Shown one piece after another: positions 31,860-43,997 of a DNA stretch of 64,000 bases. The stretch is from Malus domestica (taxonomy: Eukaryota > Streptophyta > Magnoliopsida > Rosales > Rosaceae), in assembly GCF_042453785.1 (NCBI RefSeq), contig NC_091663.1, positions 36,229,001 through 36,293,000 on the forward strand, in the 5' to 3' direction. How positions within the stretch are numbered: position 1 is the stretch's first letter; every line of letters starts with the position of its first letter. Under the pieces are notes generated by a model that did not search any database, was not told the origin of the DNA, and saw only the letters and a list, made by a program, of their open reading frames with translations. Made by a program: the position numbers and the translations under genes.

Positions 31860-34800
31860 TCATGAAACCGAATGGCGCCTTCGCTTCTGGAACGGAAATC
31901 TGGACTCCGAATGCGCCTTCCCCCCTAAAGGCTTGATACTATTGATCTTGAACAATGCATTGAGCTTCCCCAACTTTTTGGTGAACGATTTGAACAGCTT
32001 GTTTGCAGGATGTGACTTCACAAGCTCTTGTTTCATAGAAACATGATCTTTTTCTAAGTCTGTCAGCCTCATCCGCATTCTCGCAACTTCAAGCTTCAGC
32101 TCTCGGTTCTCTCTTCTGACTGACGCGTAGTTGTCCCTTGGCGAAATGGCTCCACTGCCTGCACCACTGCCTGATCGCTGAGGGAATTGTGTACCGTTTA
32201 TTGCCCCGAAGAAGAACTGGTTGTGGCCACCGTTCATTGCATTTCTGAGCCTGATTTGCTCAAAGTAGAGCACTTGAACTGCCATCTGTACTGGTAGCCT
32301 TTCGTTCTGCGCTGCGTGACTGCAGGCTTCTTGGGATAGTTTCTGGCAGTCGATGGTTTTGCAGAGGCGGTAGCGTTCAGAGTCCTTGAGGTTAGGATGC
32401 ACCTATAGACAAACACAAAGCAGATTGGTATTGATCAACATCTTGAAAAGAAAAATGCATGCACAAAATTTAAAGGGAAATGATTTCCGCACTCCGTTTT
32501 TGTCCCCTGCACGCATCTCTCCTCTCCATTGGATTGACTAAGTATCAAGAGCATTGAGGAACAAAAACAAAAGGAGGATTACAGAAGAAGAAAACAAGAG
32601 TGCGAAATCTTCTGTCATTGTAGGAAAAAGTTCAGATTTGCTTAGGACTTGCACACAGTGACAGAAAGAAAAGCGAGAGCGAGATATATACATAATGTGT
32701 GTGTATATATATTACTCACTTTGAGGAATATATCCACAGCTCGGTAGAGTCCATCACTTAATATTCGAGCATGGTCCGGAAGTAGCTCTGCTAGTGCTAT
32801 GAACTTTGACGGCATCAAGTTCGAGTCGAGTGCAACTTCTGCAAGATAATTGTCTAGCAACTTTGATACCTTCAGGATTGAACTTTGTTTAGGAGATCCA
32901 GGGCTGTCGAAATCATAAACCATTTCGCTTTCGTCCCTCAAGTGATTATCTTCATCATCATCATCCTCATCCAAGTTCAAAAATATCGAAAAGATCCTCA
33001 ATACAGCATCTGTATCATAGATTGTGCTGTGGTTGTTTCCATGTGAATTTGCCGGAATCAGGATGTCTTCGAGAATTGCCTGATCCAGCTGCAGACCAAT
33101 CCGCCTTTCTAAATCGGATCTGCAAGAAGTAGACGCTGATGCTGCAATCGCAGTTTTCAACAAGCTCGAAAGAAACGCCATTGGAACTGGACTCTTCCTT
33201 GATTGTGTTGGAAGCAAACTAACTATAGCTTCAACAATGATCCTTTGTTTCTTTTGCAATTCTAAATCCAAGAGGCTTCCTTTCACCAATTGGTTATCTC
33301 GGACGACAAGTCCTTGAAGAGAATTATGAGCATAGTTAATTAAAATTTTGCTGATCATATCCTGTTTAAGACCCTTGGTTTTCACCGCGGATAGAACGCG
33401 TTGGAAGAAGTCGAGGCTAAGCACTGTAAGCGCTTTTCCCCACCAGTCTGCGGGCGTTTCAGGTTCCATATTTGGAGCTCCTTTTGCAGTGAAGTTGTGG
33501 TCAAGTTTCAATAAGCCAGAGGTGAGCTGCTCTTTGCATGCATTGTTTGCAATTGCGTTGATAAGCCTGCTTACAAGGTTGGTTTCTTCTGCTGCTGGCA
33601 AGAGGGTTTCGCAGCGATGAAGAACTGATATCGACTTTGATATGTTTGGAAGCACCGTCTCCTTCAGATAAGCTTCAGCTCTCGTTTCCATATTTTTCTC
33701 AGCATACTCTTCCGTCATTTCCAGGAAGTGCGCTACGCAACGAAGCATGGCAACATTTGACTGCGTAATTTCAACATGAACTCCGTAACAGAACTTTGCA
33801 GCTAGCTCAAATCCCTCTGGTCCACCCGGAACAGCAGAGAGAATTATGCGCGAAACTTTTGCATCTTTTGCTTCAAGCAACAGTCTCCGAATCCTTCCAC
33901 TCTTAGAAACTAGGGGGAACTGCACCACAGTCATCGTCACATTACTAATTCAACAAGTCTTCGTTTAATCGTGACAGAAAGTTATTTTATCTCAAGCTAA
34001 TGAATAACTATCTTGTAACCGCAACAAATTGAACAACAGACTAGTTCTGAACCGGTTTCACTCACCTTGTGAAGTGCAAAGCTTGATGCTCCTATTTCCA
34101 CAGTAAGATCGCTAGAAACATCAGAGATTGGCCTGCGTAATAGAATAAATTCGTTGAAAAATGGAAACGAAGCAAGGCAAGAAAATCAATATCTAGGTTA
34201 CGATCTAGAACCAAATGCATACATTCTCATAGGTACCATCATATCAAAAATCCTGCAGGAACTTTTTCTTTTTGTTTCCTTGGAAGTACACAACACACTC
34301 GTTCTAGTTCAATCAAAACATATGGACAGCGTGATTCTCCCTAGATATTAATGATTCGCTATAGGCGGATGGTTCAATAATTGCGAAATGAGTGGTGGAT
34401 TGGAGTTTGCACATGAAGAGTAATGTTAGATTATGGTAAAGGATAAGAAAGCTGATTAGCTAAGCTAGTTGAGCGGACTAATAATACCACGCAACGGTGT
34501 AACAGTCACGCTGAATAAAGCAAGAAGGGTCTGTCACAAACAAGGAACAATTTGTAATTTTGTACAACTGGTCCGTACATGTGTTCAGGGCCGACAGAGG
34601 GTAAATACACACAAATAATTGATCCTCAAAACATTAACTTGGGTTGGCAGTTGGCATTTCAAGAATGTTGACAGTGAAATATGGCTACATCTGGACGGCA
34701 ATCAGCCAGGTGGTCCTCGTGCTATTGTTGTTTCGATTCCGTACTGTCGGGAAGAAGCTCACTTGATTTATTGTGTGACCATGAAATGTTATTATCTTCC

Positions 34801-35285
34801 TTAATTTCAGAGGAGGGTGGTGGGTGGGGCACAGAAGCTCATACACTGTTTGAAAAACATAGGCTCTGTTTTGACACTCAAATCCCAAAAAAATGTTAAA
34901 AAAAAAAAAACTCTATTTTCGTGTCCTTTCGTGTTTCGGGTTGTATTACCGTGCAACATAGAGTTACTAGTAAGTAAGTAGAGACTACCATGTGACTCAA
35001 AGCTAGAGAAAATAAGGCTAAAATTAAATGTAGGTAATCAATAAAAGAGATAAAGGAACGCAGAACTGGTGTAATCAAGTTGGCTATTGCAATATGTGCC
35101 AAAGTTTAATTCCCGCTCTCGCATTATACTATTTTACATTCGATTAGATATCGCTCGAATATAAAGAAAACAGAAGATGAGGGGGAACATTACCATTCAG
35201 TGGCATGCCTTATGCTGGAACTCGGACGAAACGACCGCTTCCCGGAAATGCTAGGCTTCAGTTCACCAATGGTGACGGCCCCCAT
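31860..35285 (-). CDS. NPH3/RPT2-like (NRL) family protein, BTB-NPH3 domains, four exons
   Basis: Minus-strand exons 35194-35285, 34066-34132, 32720-33919 and 31860-32402; all junctions are GT/AG and the frame is exact (1902 nt, 633 aa). The start is MGAVTIGELKPSISGKRSFR. A BTB/POZ domain begins at about residue 33 (SDLTVEIGASSFALHKFPLV) and runs to about 130. The NPH3 domain starts at DWWGKAL (residues 211-217) and ends near residue 509 (LYFEQIRLRNAM). Then come a Gly/Ser linker, a coiled coil at about 549-583, and the C-terminal tail RRRHSVS. Family members are plasma-membrane-associated substrate adaptors for CUL3 E3 ligases and partners of phototropins or PIN trafficking. The basic RxS tail matches the phosphorylation/14-3-3 site reported for NPH3-type proteins. 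The overall plan resembles the Arabidopsis At5g03250 type. An acidic run (DEDDDDED) sits inside the NPH3 domain. The left end of the 9-kb segmental duplication cuts through exon 3 but leaves this copy intact. Confidence 0.95.
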
Positions 35286-36797
35286 CTTTCCTCAAACACT
35301 TTATGATTAAAATCCTGCAGCTCCAATCCCACTACAAAATTATCAAAAGCCTCAAGCTTTCAACAATATAAGCACTTTTACTAAAAACCCGTCTCAGATT
35401 TCTCAAATTTTCAAACACCTTACTTCATAAATTCCCACTCAAAATCCTGCACCTCCAAATCCCACTACAAAAAGTTCAAATGCCTCAAACTTTCAGCAAC
35501 ATAAGCACTTTCCACTAAAACCCCATCTCAGATTTCTCAGTTTCCAGTTGCACATTGCAACATTTGTCGGAGAAATCGTTTGGGGAAAGAGAGAAAAAGA
35601 AAAATGCTGCTGGAGAGAGGAGAAAGTCACATGAAACCGAGCAAGAACAAAGGAGGGGACTTTGAAACAATTTAATTACTTTAATGAGTGTCTATGATGA
35701 GGTTTTTAATCTAAAAGTCAAGGAATTGCAGCTGCAAAAGCACTTTTCGGTGAAAGGTAGTGAGAGGGAGCGAGTGACTGAGTGAGTTGCTTTTACATGG
35801 TTAATGTTTGTGAGGGAATTTTGCAGGATTTCTGAAAGGGCTGCAGTGCTTTTGGGGGTTGTAATCATGGCTAGTGAAAGCTACTCGCTTAAAGCTTTTG
35901 CTTAAATTAAGTCGTTAATTATGTGTAAAGCTAATTAAAGTAGAAATTTAAAGGATGAGTGGGTTTACCTGATATAATTAGAACCACAACGCATCCACTT
36001 AAACTATATTCCATTGTCCTCTAGAACCAAACATGCATTTCCATCATATATTCCACAAGGGATGTATACCCGTGTTACATACTTTCAGCCACCACGGTTT
36101 GGACATCTGGAGGCCTTGTACGGCTCAATGACGAGAAATTATTATGTGATACTGAAACATTGTACATCAAACCTACCAATTCAGGTATCAATTGGCGGGA
36201 CCTATACCCAATGTGTAGCAAGGAGCGGCAATTAGTGAAAATCTTAAGAGAATATGAGGGGAAAGGTTGTGTGAACGGCACTTGCACATAGATTAGTGAA
36301 GAAAGTTGGGATTCCACCATAAATCAATTGATAATATAAGAAGTATCTCAATTACTTATAAGCACATGCAAGGTCCCTTATTTTCTGGATGCGGGATTCA
36401 TACTCTCAATATACCCCCTCCCGTGTGACAAATTTTCAAACTAGGACGTAGAAACACAAATTAGGTGACTCGGAGCACGTGTGGCCGTTGGACTTCACAC
36501 GAGGGACAACCTGCTCTGATTCCATAAAGAAATTTGATTCCACCGTAAAATCAATTGGCAATATGAGAAGTAGCCCAGTTACTTATAAGCACATGCAATG
36601 TCCTTTCTTTCCCAATATAGGATTCATACTCTCAACAATTAATCAATCATGAGAGACAAGAGAAAAATTGCGTGAATGTCAGTTTGCACATAGGTTAGTC
36701 AAGTCTAAGAAACGGAGGCAATACATCTAGTATAGCCTCTTAATCGGCTCTCACACAAGCTTTGAAATGCTAACAGTTGCCCTAAAGCATACGCCAG
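35286..36797. other. NPH3 upstream region
   Basis: Minus-strand promoter and leader of NPH3. It contains an imperfect ~125-bp tandem duplication (AAAATCCTGCAGCTCCAATC at 35310 and AAAATCCTGCACCTCCAAAT at about 35441). No separate gene is seen. The open frame around 35690-35905, also present in unit B (47789-47998), is spacer. Confidence 0.45.
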
Positions 36798-37582
36798 TCA
36801 CCTATTCATATTATAACACGGACAAACATCCAGATGATGTTTTTCTCCAATAGGGGTGTCCACAAGTTTACACCCTAGCATATCAGTTTCTTTTAACAAA
36901 TCCAATAAATAATTTCTGTTGAGATAAGAAATACATTTGGACGAGCAAGCAACCTCAACTTTAAGGAAGTACTTCAAATCTCCCAAGTTTTTCATCTCAA
37001 ACTCTAATGTAAGATTCTCCTGCAATCTAATTATCTCATCTGAGTCATCCCCTGTAATAATCATGTCATCTACATGGATAATCAGTGCAATTACTTTGTT
37101 TAATCTACTCTTCATAAATAATGTATGGTTTGAATGACTCTGATGATACCCATTTTTCTTCATTGCCTGAGTGAACCTGTCGAACCACACACGAGGTGAT
37201 TTCTTAAGCCCATATAGAGACTTACGCAATATACACACCCCAGTCTTCCCATTCGCATCATATCCGGGAGGAAAAACAACATATACTTCTTCTTCTAGAT
37301 TCCACCATGAAGGAAAGCATTCTTCATATCAAATTGTTTTAGTGGCCAATCCATATTTGCAGCTAAAGAGATTAAAACACGTACCGTATTCATCCTAGCT
37401 ACTGGTGAAAAGGTTTCTTGGTAATCCACACCATACGTTTGAGTACAACCCTTCGCCACCAACCTTGCTTTGTATCTGTCACTTGATCTGCCAACCCTGT
37501 ATTTGATTGTGAATATCCTAACCCCGCCCCACCTAATGCCGAGACCTTTTGTGATAAACTCCACACTTGACGGATTGTGCAA
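36798..37582 (-). pseudogene. Copia reverse transcriptase fragment 1
   Basis: A partial Ty1/copia RT on the minus strand. From the N-terminal side: [49 protein letters not shown], then, after a break near 37240-37300, ILRKSLYGLKKSPRVWFDRF and the catalytic VDDMIITGDD. There is no gag, integrase or RNase H. The frame is broken between 37238 and 37295. It lies only in unit A. Confidence 0.85.
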
Positions 37583-38043
37583 GTGATTATCAAGTTGGGG
37601 ACAATATCGGTGTTGTTTGAAGTGGGCCTTTCACTCGTCATAATTCAACATGGTATTAGAGTTAGGGAGCAAACTCGTATTGTACTACCACATGATGGGT
37701 GGGTCCCCTTGACCGTGCGCAATGATGTTGGGTACTTTGGTCCCACGTGTAGGATGAGTCTCCTTGGCTCAACATGGTTGCCGTTGTGTGGATCTCCCAC
37801 ATGACCACTAATTGGATCCCATGTGAGGAGGCATGTTGAAAAATTCAACATCGGCAACATCATAGTCTTGTTTTACAAGAAAGGCTATAACACAATATAA
37901 TTCTTTCCTAATAAAGGACTCCTACAATATCTCTAAGGATTCCTACAATATCTACTCTTAATGACTTGTTTTAACATAATTTAACATAATTACCTTGGCA
38001 ACCCATGCTTGTATTAAATTTGGTTGTGCATTTGTGGTACTCA
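36935..38043. repeat. 1.1-kb tandem duplication around copia fragment, copy 1
   Basis: Repeats at 38052-39157 with a period of about 1117 bp. The unit joins an RT fragment to LTR-like sequence (TGTTGAAAAATTCAACATCGG region) and ends CTTGTATTAAATTTGGTT...GTGGTACTCA. Confidence 0.85.
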
Positions 38044-38051
38044 ATAAAGAA

Positions 38052-39157
38052 ATTTGGACGACTGGGCAACCTCAACTCCAAGGAAGTACTTCAAATCTCC
38101 CAAGTTTTTCATCTCAAACTCTAATGCAAATTCTCCTACAATCTAATTATCTCATATGAGTCATCCCCTATAATAATCATGTCATCTACATAGATAATCA
38201 GTGCAATTACTTTGTTTAATCTAAGCTTCATAAATAATATGGTCTTAATGACTCTAATGATACCCATTTTTTTTCATTGCATGAGTGAACTTGTCGAACC
38301 ACACATGAGGTGATTGCTTAAGCCCATATAGAGACTTACGCAATATACACACCCCAATCTTCCCATTCGCATCATATCCAGGAGGAAAAACAATATATAC
38401 TTCTTCTTCTAGATTCCACCATGAAGGAAAGCATTCTTCACATCAAATTGTTTTAGTGGCCAATCCATATTTGCAGCTAAAGAGATTAAAACACGTACCG
38501 TATTCATCCTAGCTACTGGTGAAAAGGTTTCCTGGTAATCCACACCATACGTTTGAGTATAACCCTTCGCCACCAACCTTGCTTTGTATCTGTCACTTGA
38601 TCTGCCAACCCTGTATTTGATTGTGAATATCCTAACTCCACTCTAACTAATACCGAGACCTTTTGTGATAAAACTCCACATTTGATGGATTGTGCAAGTT
38701 GTAATTATCAAGTTAGGGACAATATCGATGTTGTTGGAAGTGGGCTTTTCACACGTCTCTCTGATAATTCGACATGGTATCAGAGTCAAGGAGCAAACCC
38801 GTAGTGTACTACCACGTGATGGGTGGGTCCCCTTGACCGTGCGCAATGATGTTGGGTACTTTGGTCCCACGTGTAGGATGAGTCTCATTGGTTCAACATG
38901 GTTGTAGTTGTGTGGATCTCCCACATGACCACTAATTGGATCCCACGTGAGGAGGCGTATTGAAAAATCCAACATCGGCAACATCATAGTCTTGTTTTAC
39001 AAGAGAGGCTATAACCCAATATAATTCTTTCCTAATAAAGGACTCCTACAATATCTCTAAGGATTCCTACAATATCTACTCTTAATGACTCGTTTTAACA
39101 TAATTACCTTGGCAACACATGCTTGTATTAAATTTGGTTTTACATTTGTGGTACTCA
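38052..39157. repeat. 1.1-kb tandem duplication, copy 2 (with second RT fragment)
   Basis: Second copy of the unit. Its RT portion (about 38052-38640, minus) is more decayed and its catalytic region is interrupted by small deletions. A primer-binding-like TGGTATCAGAGT is found at about 38775 in the LTR-like part. Confidence 0.85.
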
Positions 39158-40030
39158 GTGCTCTTAGTGTGACAATGTTGGACTCATGATGGCGTGGGAT
39201 TGAGTCGATCAGGTGGCAATGATAACCTCATCAATTCTTTTTCTTTTTTGTTTGCTGGATGATCGGTTGGTGATGAACAACATTTTAATATTGGAGCAAT
39301 GTGCAAACTTACGGCACAGGTACACTCTTGCCGTAGTATTGCGTGTCACAAACTCCACGTTACGGAATAAAAACTTACATATATTTTTATTTAATTAATA
39401 TGAAACGCTACGATAACAGCATACTCATGTAAAAAAATTAATCAAGTTGGTTAACTTCTTTTTCATTGTGAACAGTTGGCAGGTGGTCCAATCCATATGT
39501 TGCTTCAACACTGTTACAGAGTAAGCTGGCAGGGCAAAGAGAAGAAATTGGAGTGCCCTGCTCTGCTGGGTGCACTTATTGATTCCAGCCAAGTTCTTGC
39601 TTTAATTTGTTTTTCTTATTGGGCACAAACAATGTATCAAATTATGAGTGACCAAGTGAAAAGAACAGTGAGATTCTTGCATACAACTGGTGAAATTCTT
39701 GCATACATTTAGAAATATATCATCGATGAAAGCCAAAATTTTATCAAAATGCCGCTTGTAGGTAAAATGATAAAATGAAGATAAAATGAAGGATTTTCCT
39801 TCGTTGGAATGAAATTTTTATATATAATGAAAGGTAACAGAAACTATTTAGCAAAATTAAAGCCAAACTTCATTAAGCTCGTGAGTCACAACGTTTTCTT
39901 TTATTACAAGTATTATTACTACTCTTACTCAATTACAATATATGAATATATTAAAATATACATTTACTCAAAAAATTATAATTTTGTAGAATTCTTTTAT
40001 TATAAGCGTTATTACTACTCCTCCTCAATT

Positions 40031-40036
<6 letters not shown>

Positions 40037-40087
<51 letters not shown>
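40037..40087. repeat. (TA)n microsatellite in unit A
   Basis: About 25 TA repeats. The equivalent place in unit B (50531-50560) has a short GT/TA tract, so it expanded after duplication. Confidence 0.85.
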
Positions 40088-40090
<3 letters not shown>

Positions 40091-41317
40091 CTTAAAAAAT
40101 TATAATTTTGCAGAATTCTGAAGCTGGACACTGTCACACTGCAGTCTACAGAGCTGCCTCATCAAATCAAAATTTCATCATTTGGTAATAAGCTATTGCA
40201 TTGGGACTCATTCATTTTTTTTTAAGGTTAATCTAGTTTTCAGAATTTGTGAACCATGTATCAAAGAAATATATTTTAAATCAGATGGGAATTTGGAAAA
40301 AATAATAATAAAGTAAGGACAGCATTGGCAAAAGGATGTCTGAGTCCTTCTGTGGTTACCCATGAGGGTGAAAGGAGTTTAAATCATTATTCATTAATGC
40401 AGGTGGTGAGTAGAAGTGTGTGGCAGTAATTATTTACAGTAAAAAAGAATTATAAACAAAATCTAAGCACGCTTATTTGGGAATCGAGATCCTCTCTGGA
40501 TCTCCAAGTTCCGAGCCAACGGACTAAATTTTTTTGGTCATTTAAGGAGGGAAGAAAGAGATATGGGCCCGTGATTTGTGTGAGGTAGGGCAGTGGGACA
40601 GACAAATGAGGCCGTAAAGCTTTACATGAGTGGTCCGATCTATGAGTCTGCTGGTTCCAAACACAGTGATTTGGAGAGAATCTCAGTTCTTTATTTTAGA
40701 CACATGAGAAAAAGCAAAGCATTGCAATGTAGTGATCCAACGTGTGGGTGGGTGGATCATAATGTAGCTTGGGTTATTAATCATTTTAATCCAAGTTAAA
40801 GTAAGAACGCCCAGGCGTTTAGGATAATGTGTCAGAAAAAATTAAGTTACGTTCAGTGTTCGATTCTCTTCAACACAATGAAACAAATTTGAAAAGAAAC
40901 CAACATAGAAAGTGATATGACCCATCATTATTTGCTACTTTTGCTTAAAGTGGTAAACCAGATCAAGTTCTTTAACCTGGGTTTTACAGTATTACTCTAA
41001 TGTTAATTATGACATAGCTTGAAATATGTTCGAGTAAAGTTTACAGTAAGGAAGAAGGGGAAGGAAAGCAAAAGGCGGAGGTAGCCGCGCGTGGGAACAA
41101 AGATTCTCGCCACTCTCTTTTTTTCTTCCCTTCATTTCCTGCCGTTCCTGTTTAAACGCTCAAGATTTCATATTTGTAGAGAGAAACAAAAAAAAAAACA
41201 AGTAGAGAGAGAAACAAGAAAAACAATTTGTGAGAGGAGGGGAGGGAGGGGAGGGAAAAAGGGAGGGAAAATGATCCCCATCCCATGCTTGGAGAGATTC
41301 GATGACTTACAACTTAG

Positions 41318-41421
41318 GTAGTGTTATTCACACTCTTTTTTATCTCTCGCACGCCCTTGTTAATTTTGGAAATTGAGAGGGTGTGTAGAAAGTAAAAATG
41401 AGTGTGTAGATAACACTATCC
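41318..41421. mobile_element. MITE, family C (copy 2 of 3), internally deleted
   Basis: GGTAGTGTTATTCACACTC at the left and GAGTGTGTAGATAACACTATC at the right. The orthologous copy in unit B (56491-56632) is longer, so this one has lost about 35 internal bases since the duplication, or the other gained them. Confidence 0.65.
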
Positions 41422-42018
41422 GACAACTTAATGTTGTGTCTTCTCTTCTCTTTTGACTTCGAGCATGGCCAGCTCTCATAGTGTGACAAGGCCCGAGAAT
41501 AAATTCATTGTTGTATGGCTGAACGATAATTACTAGTGGTTCCAGCCACTGTAGCATGTGTATTGCCCAAGGCATAAGGGGGCAAGGGCTCATAATGACT
41601 TGACATCACCCTCACCTTCCTCCCGCTTACCACAATCTTCTATCTAGTAATTTCCGAGAATGCATCGTTCCAAAGAGTTGGGTCATTAGGTAGTAGGATT
41701 GCTTATCTAAAACTAAAAGCTCATAACTCATAAGTACTTAATTGAAATTTTTATTGACAATCTATGTGTTTCATGGAAAACACTTGAAAGTACTTTGAAG
41801 TTTTCCGCTAAACAAAGCACTTTTGACTGTAAAAAACAAATAGTTTAAGACCAACTCCAACCCTTGGACTCAAACTCAAATATTTAGGTTCATTGAAAGA
41901 CAAAATTTAATTTCAAGACCTAAAATGTATTAATTGTTATGAAATGGTTTTAATCCTAATTTTTTTCGGGTAAGGATATTTTTGTATCTTTGAATTATGT
42001 TCTCTAAATTTACTTTTA

Positions 42019-42175
42019 GGGTAATGCTAGGAAGACTAAATTCGTAGAACAAACTTTGTAAACTAAATGACATGAAAGTTGATGATTGGATTATTACTTA
42101 AGTGTTGATTAACGTGCTTATTTTTTATTAGTAATACATTATTTAGTTTGCATATTTAGTTTACCCACATTACTC
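42019..42175. mobile_element. MITE, family A (copy 3 of 4)
   Basis: Starts GGGTAATGCTAGGAAGACTA and ends in the inverse of GAGTAATG. It was present before the segmental duplication, as its twin is at 57230-57387. Confidence 0.75.
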
Positions 42176-42478
42176 TTAATTTTACAAAAAATTTAATCTA
42201 AAGATGATTTATATTCCGACAAAATTTCTAAAAACGAACAAATCACATCAACCAACCAAACTTTAATATACAAAACAAACCAACCAAACTTCAATACATA
42301 CACCAATCAAACTTCAATATACAAACCAGCCAACCAAACTTCAATACACACACCAACCAAACTTCAATATCCACCAATTAAAACTACCTAAACAATCACC
42401 GGACAACAATAAATTTTCATTTGAGAAATTGCAACACCAAGCCTCACGTAAAGCTTCATAGTTTTTTTCTTCCAATTT

Positions 42479-42513
42479 CGATCTCTTGCATTTTGTCGTG
42501 TAGACACCTTCAG
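42479..42513. other. 35-bp filler at the duplication junction
   Basis: CGATCTCTTGCATTTTGTCG and the next 15 bases belong to neither NPH3 nor the right-hand flank at 58168. This is the typical trace of end joining with template switching. Confidence 0.6.
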
Positions 42514-43997
42514 ATTTTGCTGATCATATCGTGTTTAAGACCCTTGGTTTTCACCGCGGATAGAACGCGTTGGAAGAAGTCGAGGCTAAGCACTGTAAGC
42601 GCTTTTCCCCACCAGTCTGCGGGCGTTTCAGGTTCCATATTTGGAGCTCCTTTTGCAGTGAAGTTGTGGTCAAGTTTCAATAAGCCAGAGGTGAGCTGCT
42701 CTTTGCATGCATTGTTTGCAATTGCGTTGATAAGCCTGCTTACAAGGTTGGTTTCTTCTGCTGCAGGCAAGAGGGTTTCACAGCGATGAAGAACTGATAT
42801 CGACTTTGATATGTTTGGTAGCACCGTCTCCTTCAGATAAGCTTCGGTTCTCGTTTCCATATTTTTCTCAGCATACTCTTCCGTCATTTCCAGGAAGTGC
42901 GCTACGCAACGAAGCATGGCAACATTTGACTCTGTAATTTCAACATGAACTCCGTAACAGAACTTTAGCTAGCTCAAATCCCTCTGGTCCAACCGGAACA
43001 GAAGAGAGAATTATGCGCGAAACTTTTGCATCTTTTGCTTCAAGCAACAGTTTCCGAATCCTTCCACTCTTAGAAACTAGGGGAAACTGCAACACAGTCA
43101 TCGTCACATTACTATTTCGACAAGTCTTCATTTAATCGTGACACAAAGTTATTTTATCTCAAGCTAATGAATAACTATCTTGTAACCGCAACAAATTGAA
43201 CGATAGACTAGTTCTGAACCGGTTTCACTCACCTTGTGAAGTGCAAAGCTTGATGCTCCTATTTCCACAGTAAGATCGCTAGAAACATTAGAGATTGGCC
43301 TGCGTAACAGAATATATTCGTTGAAAAATGGAAACGAAGCAAGGCAAGAAAATAATATCTAGGTTACAATCTAGAACCAAATGCATACATTCTCATAGGT
43401 ACCAACATATCAAAAATCATGCAGGAACTTTTCTTTTTGTTTCCATGGAAGTACACAACACACTCGTTCTAGTTCAATCGAAACATATGGACAGCGTGAT
43501 TCTCCCTAGATATTAATGGTTCGCTATAGGCAGATGGCTCAATAATTGTGAAATGAGTGATGGATTGGAGTTTGCACACGAAGAGTAATGTTAAATTATG
43601 GTAAAGGATAAGAAAGCTAATTAGCTAAGCTAGTTGAGCGGAGTAATAATATCAAGTAACGGTGTAATGGTCACGCTGAATAAAATGACAAGGGTTTGTC
43701 ACAAACAAGGAACGCCTACAGAGGGTAAATACACACAAATAATTGATCCTCTAAACATTAACTTGGGTTGGCAGTTGGCATTTCAAGAACGTTGACCGTG
43801 AAATATGGCTGCATCGGGACAGCAATCAGCCAGGTGTCCTCGTGCTATTGTCGTTTCGATTCCGTACTGTCGGAGAAGAAGGTCACAGTATTTATTGTGT
43901 GACCATGAAATGTTATTATCTTCCTTAATTTCAGAAGGGGGGGCGGGGTGGCTCAGAAGCTCATAGACTGTATGAAAAACATAGGCTCTGTTTTGAC

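Larger units (their letters stand above)
39158..42018. other. Unit A spacer
   Basis: Collinear with 49400-57229 minus insertions. No gene. It contains the TA microsatellite and MITE family C copy 2. The open frames here (39476, 40593, 41091) also exist in damaged form in unit B and have no protein signature. Confidence 0.45.
33345..42478. repeat. Tandem segmental duplication, unit A (9.1 kb)
   Basis: Collinear with 42514-58167 after removal of insertions. Its left end is inside NPH3 exon 3 (ATTTTGCTGATCATAT). Its right end is CTTCTTCCAATTT-like sequence at 42478, matching 58167. It contains NPH3 exons 1-2 and part of 3, the NPH3 upstream region, and MITE copies shared with unit B. Insertions found only in unit A are the copia RT fragments (about 36830-39110) and a longer TA run (40037-40087). 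Confidence 0.9.
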
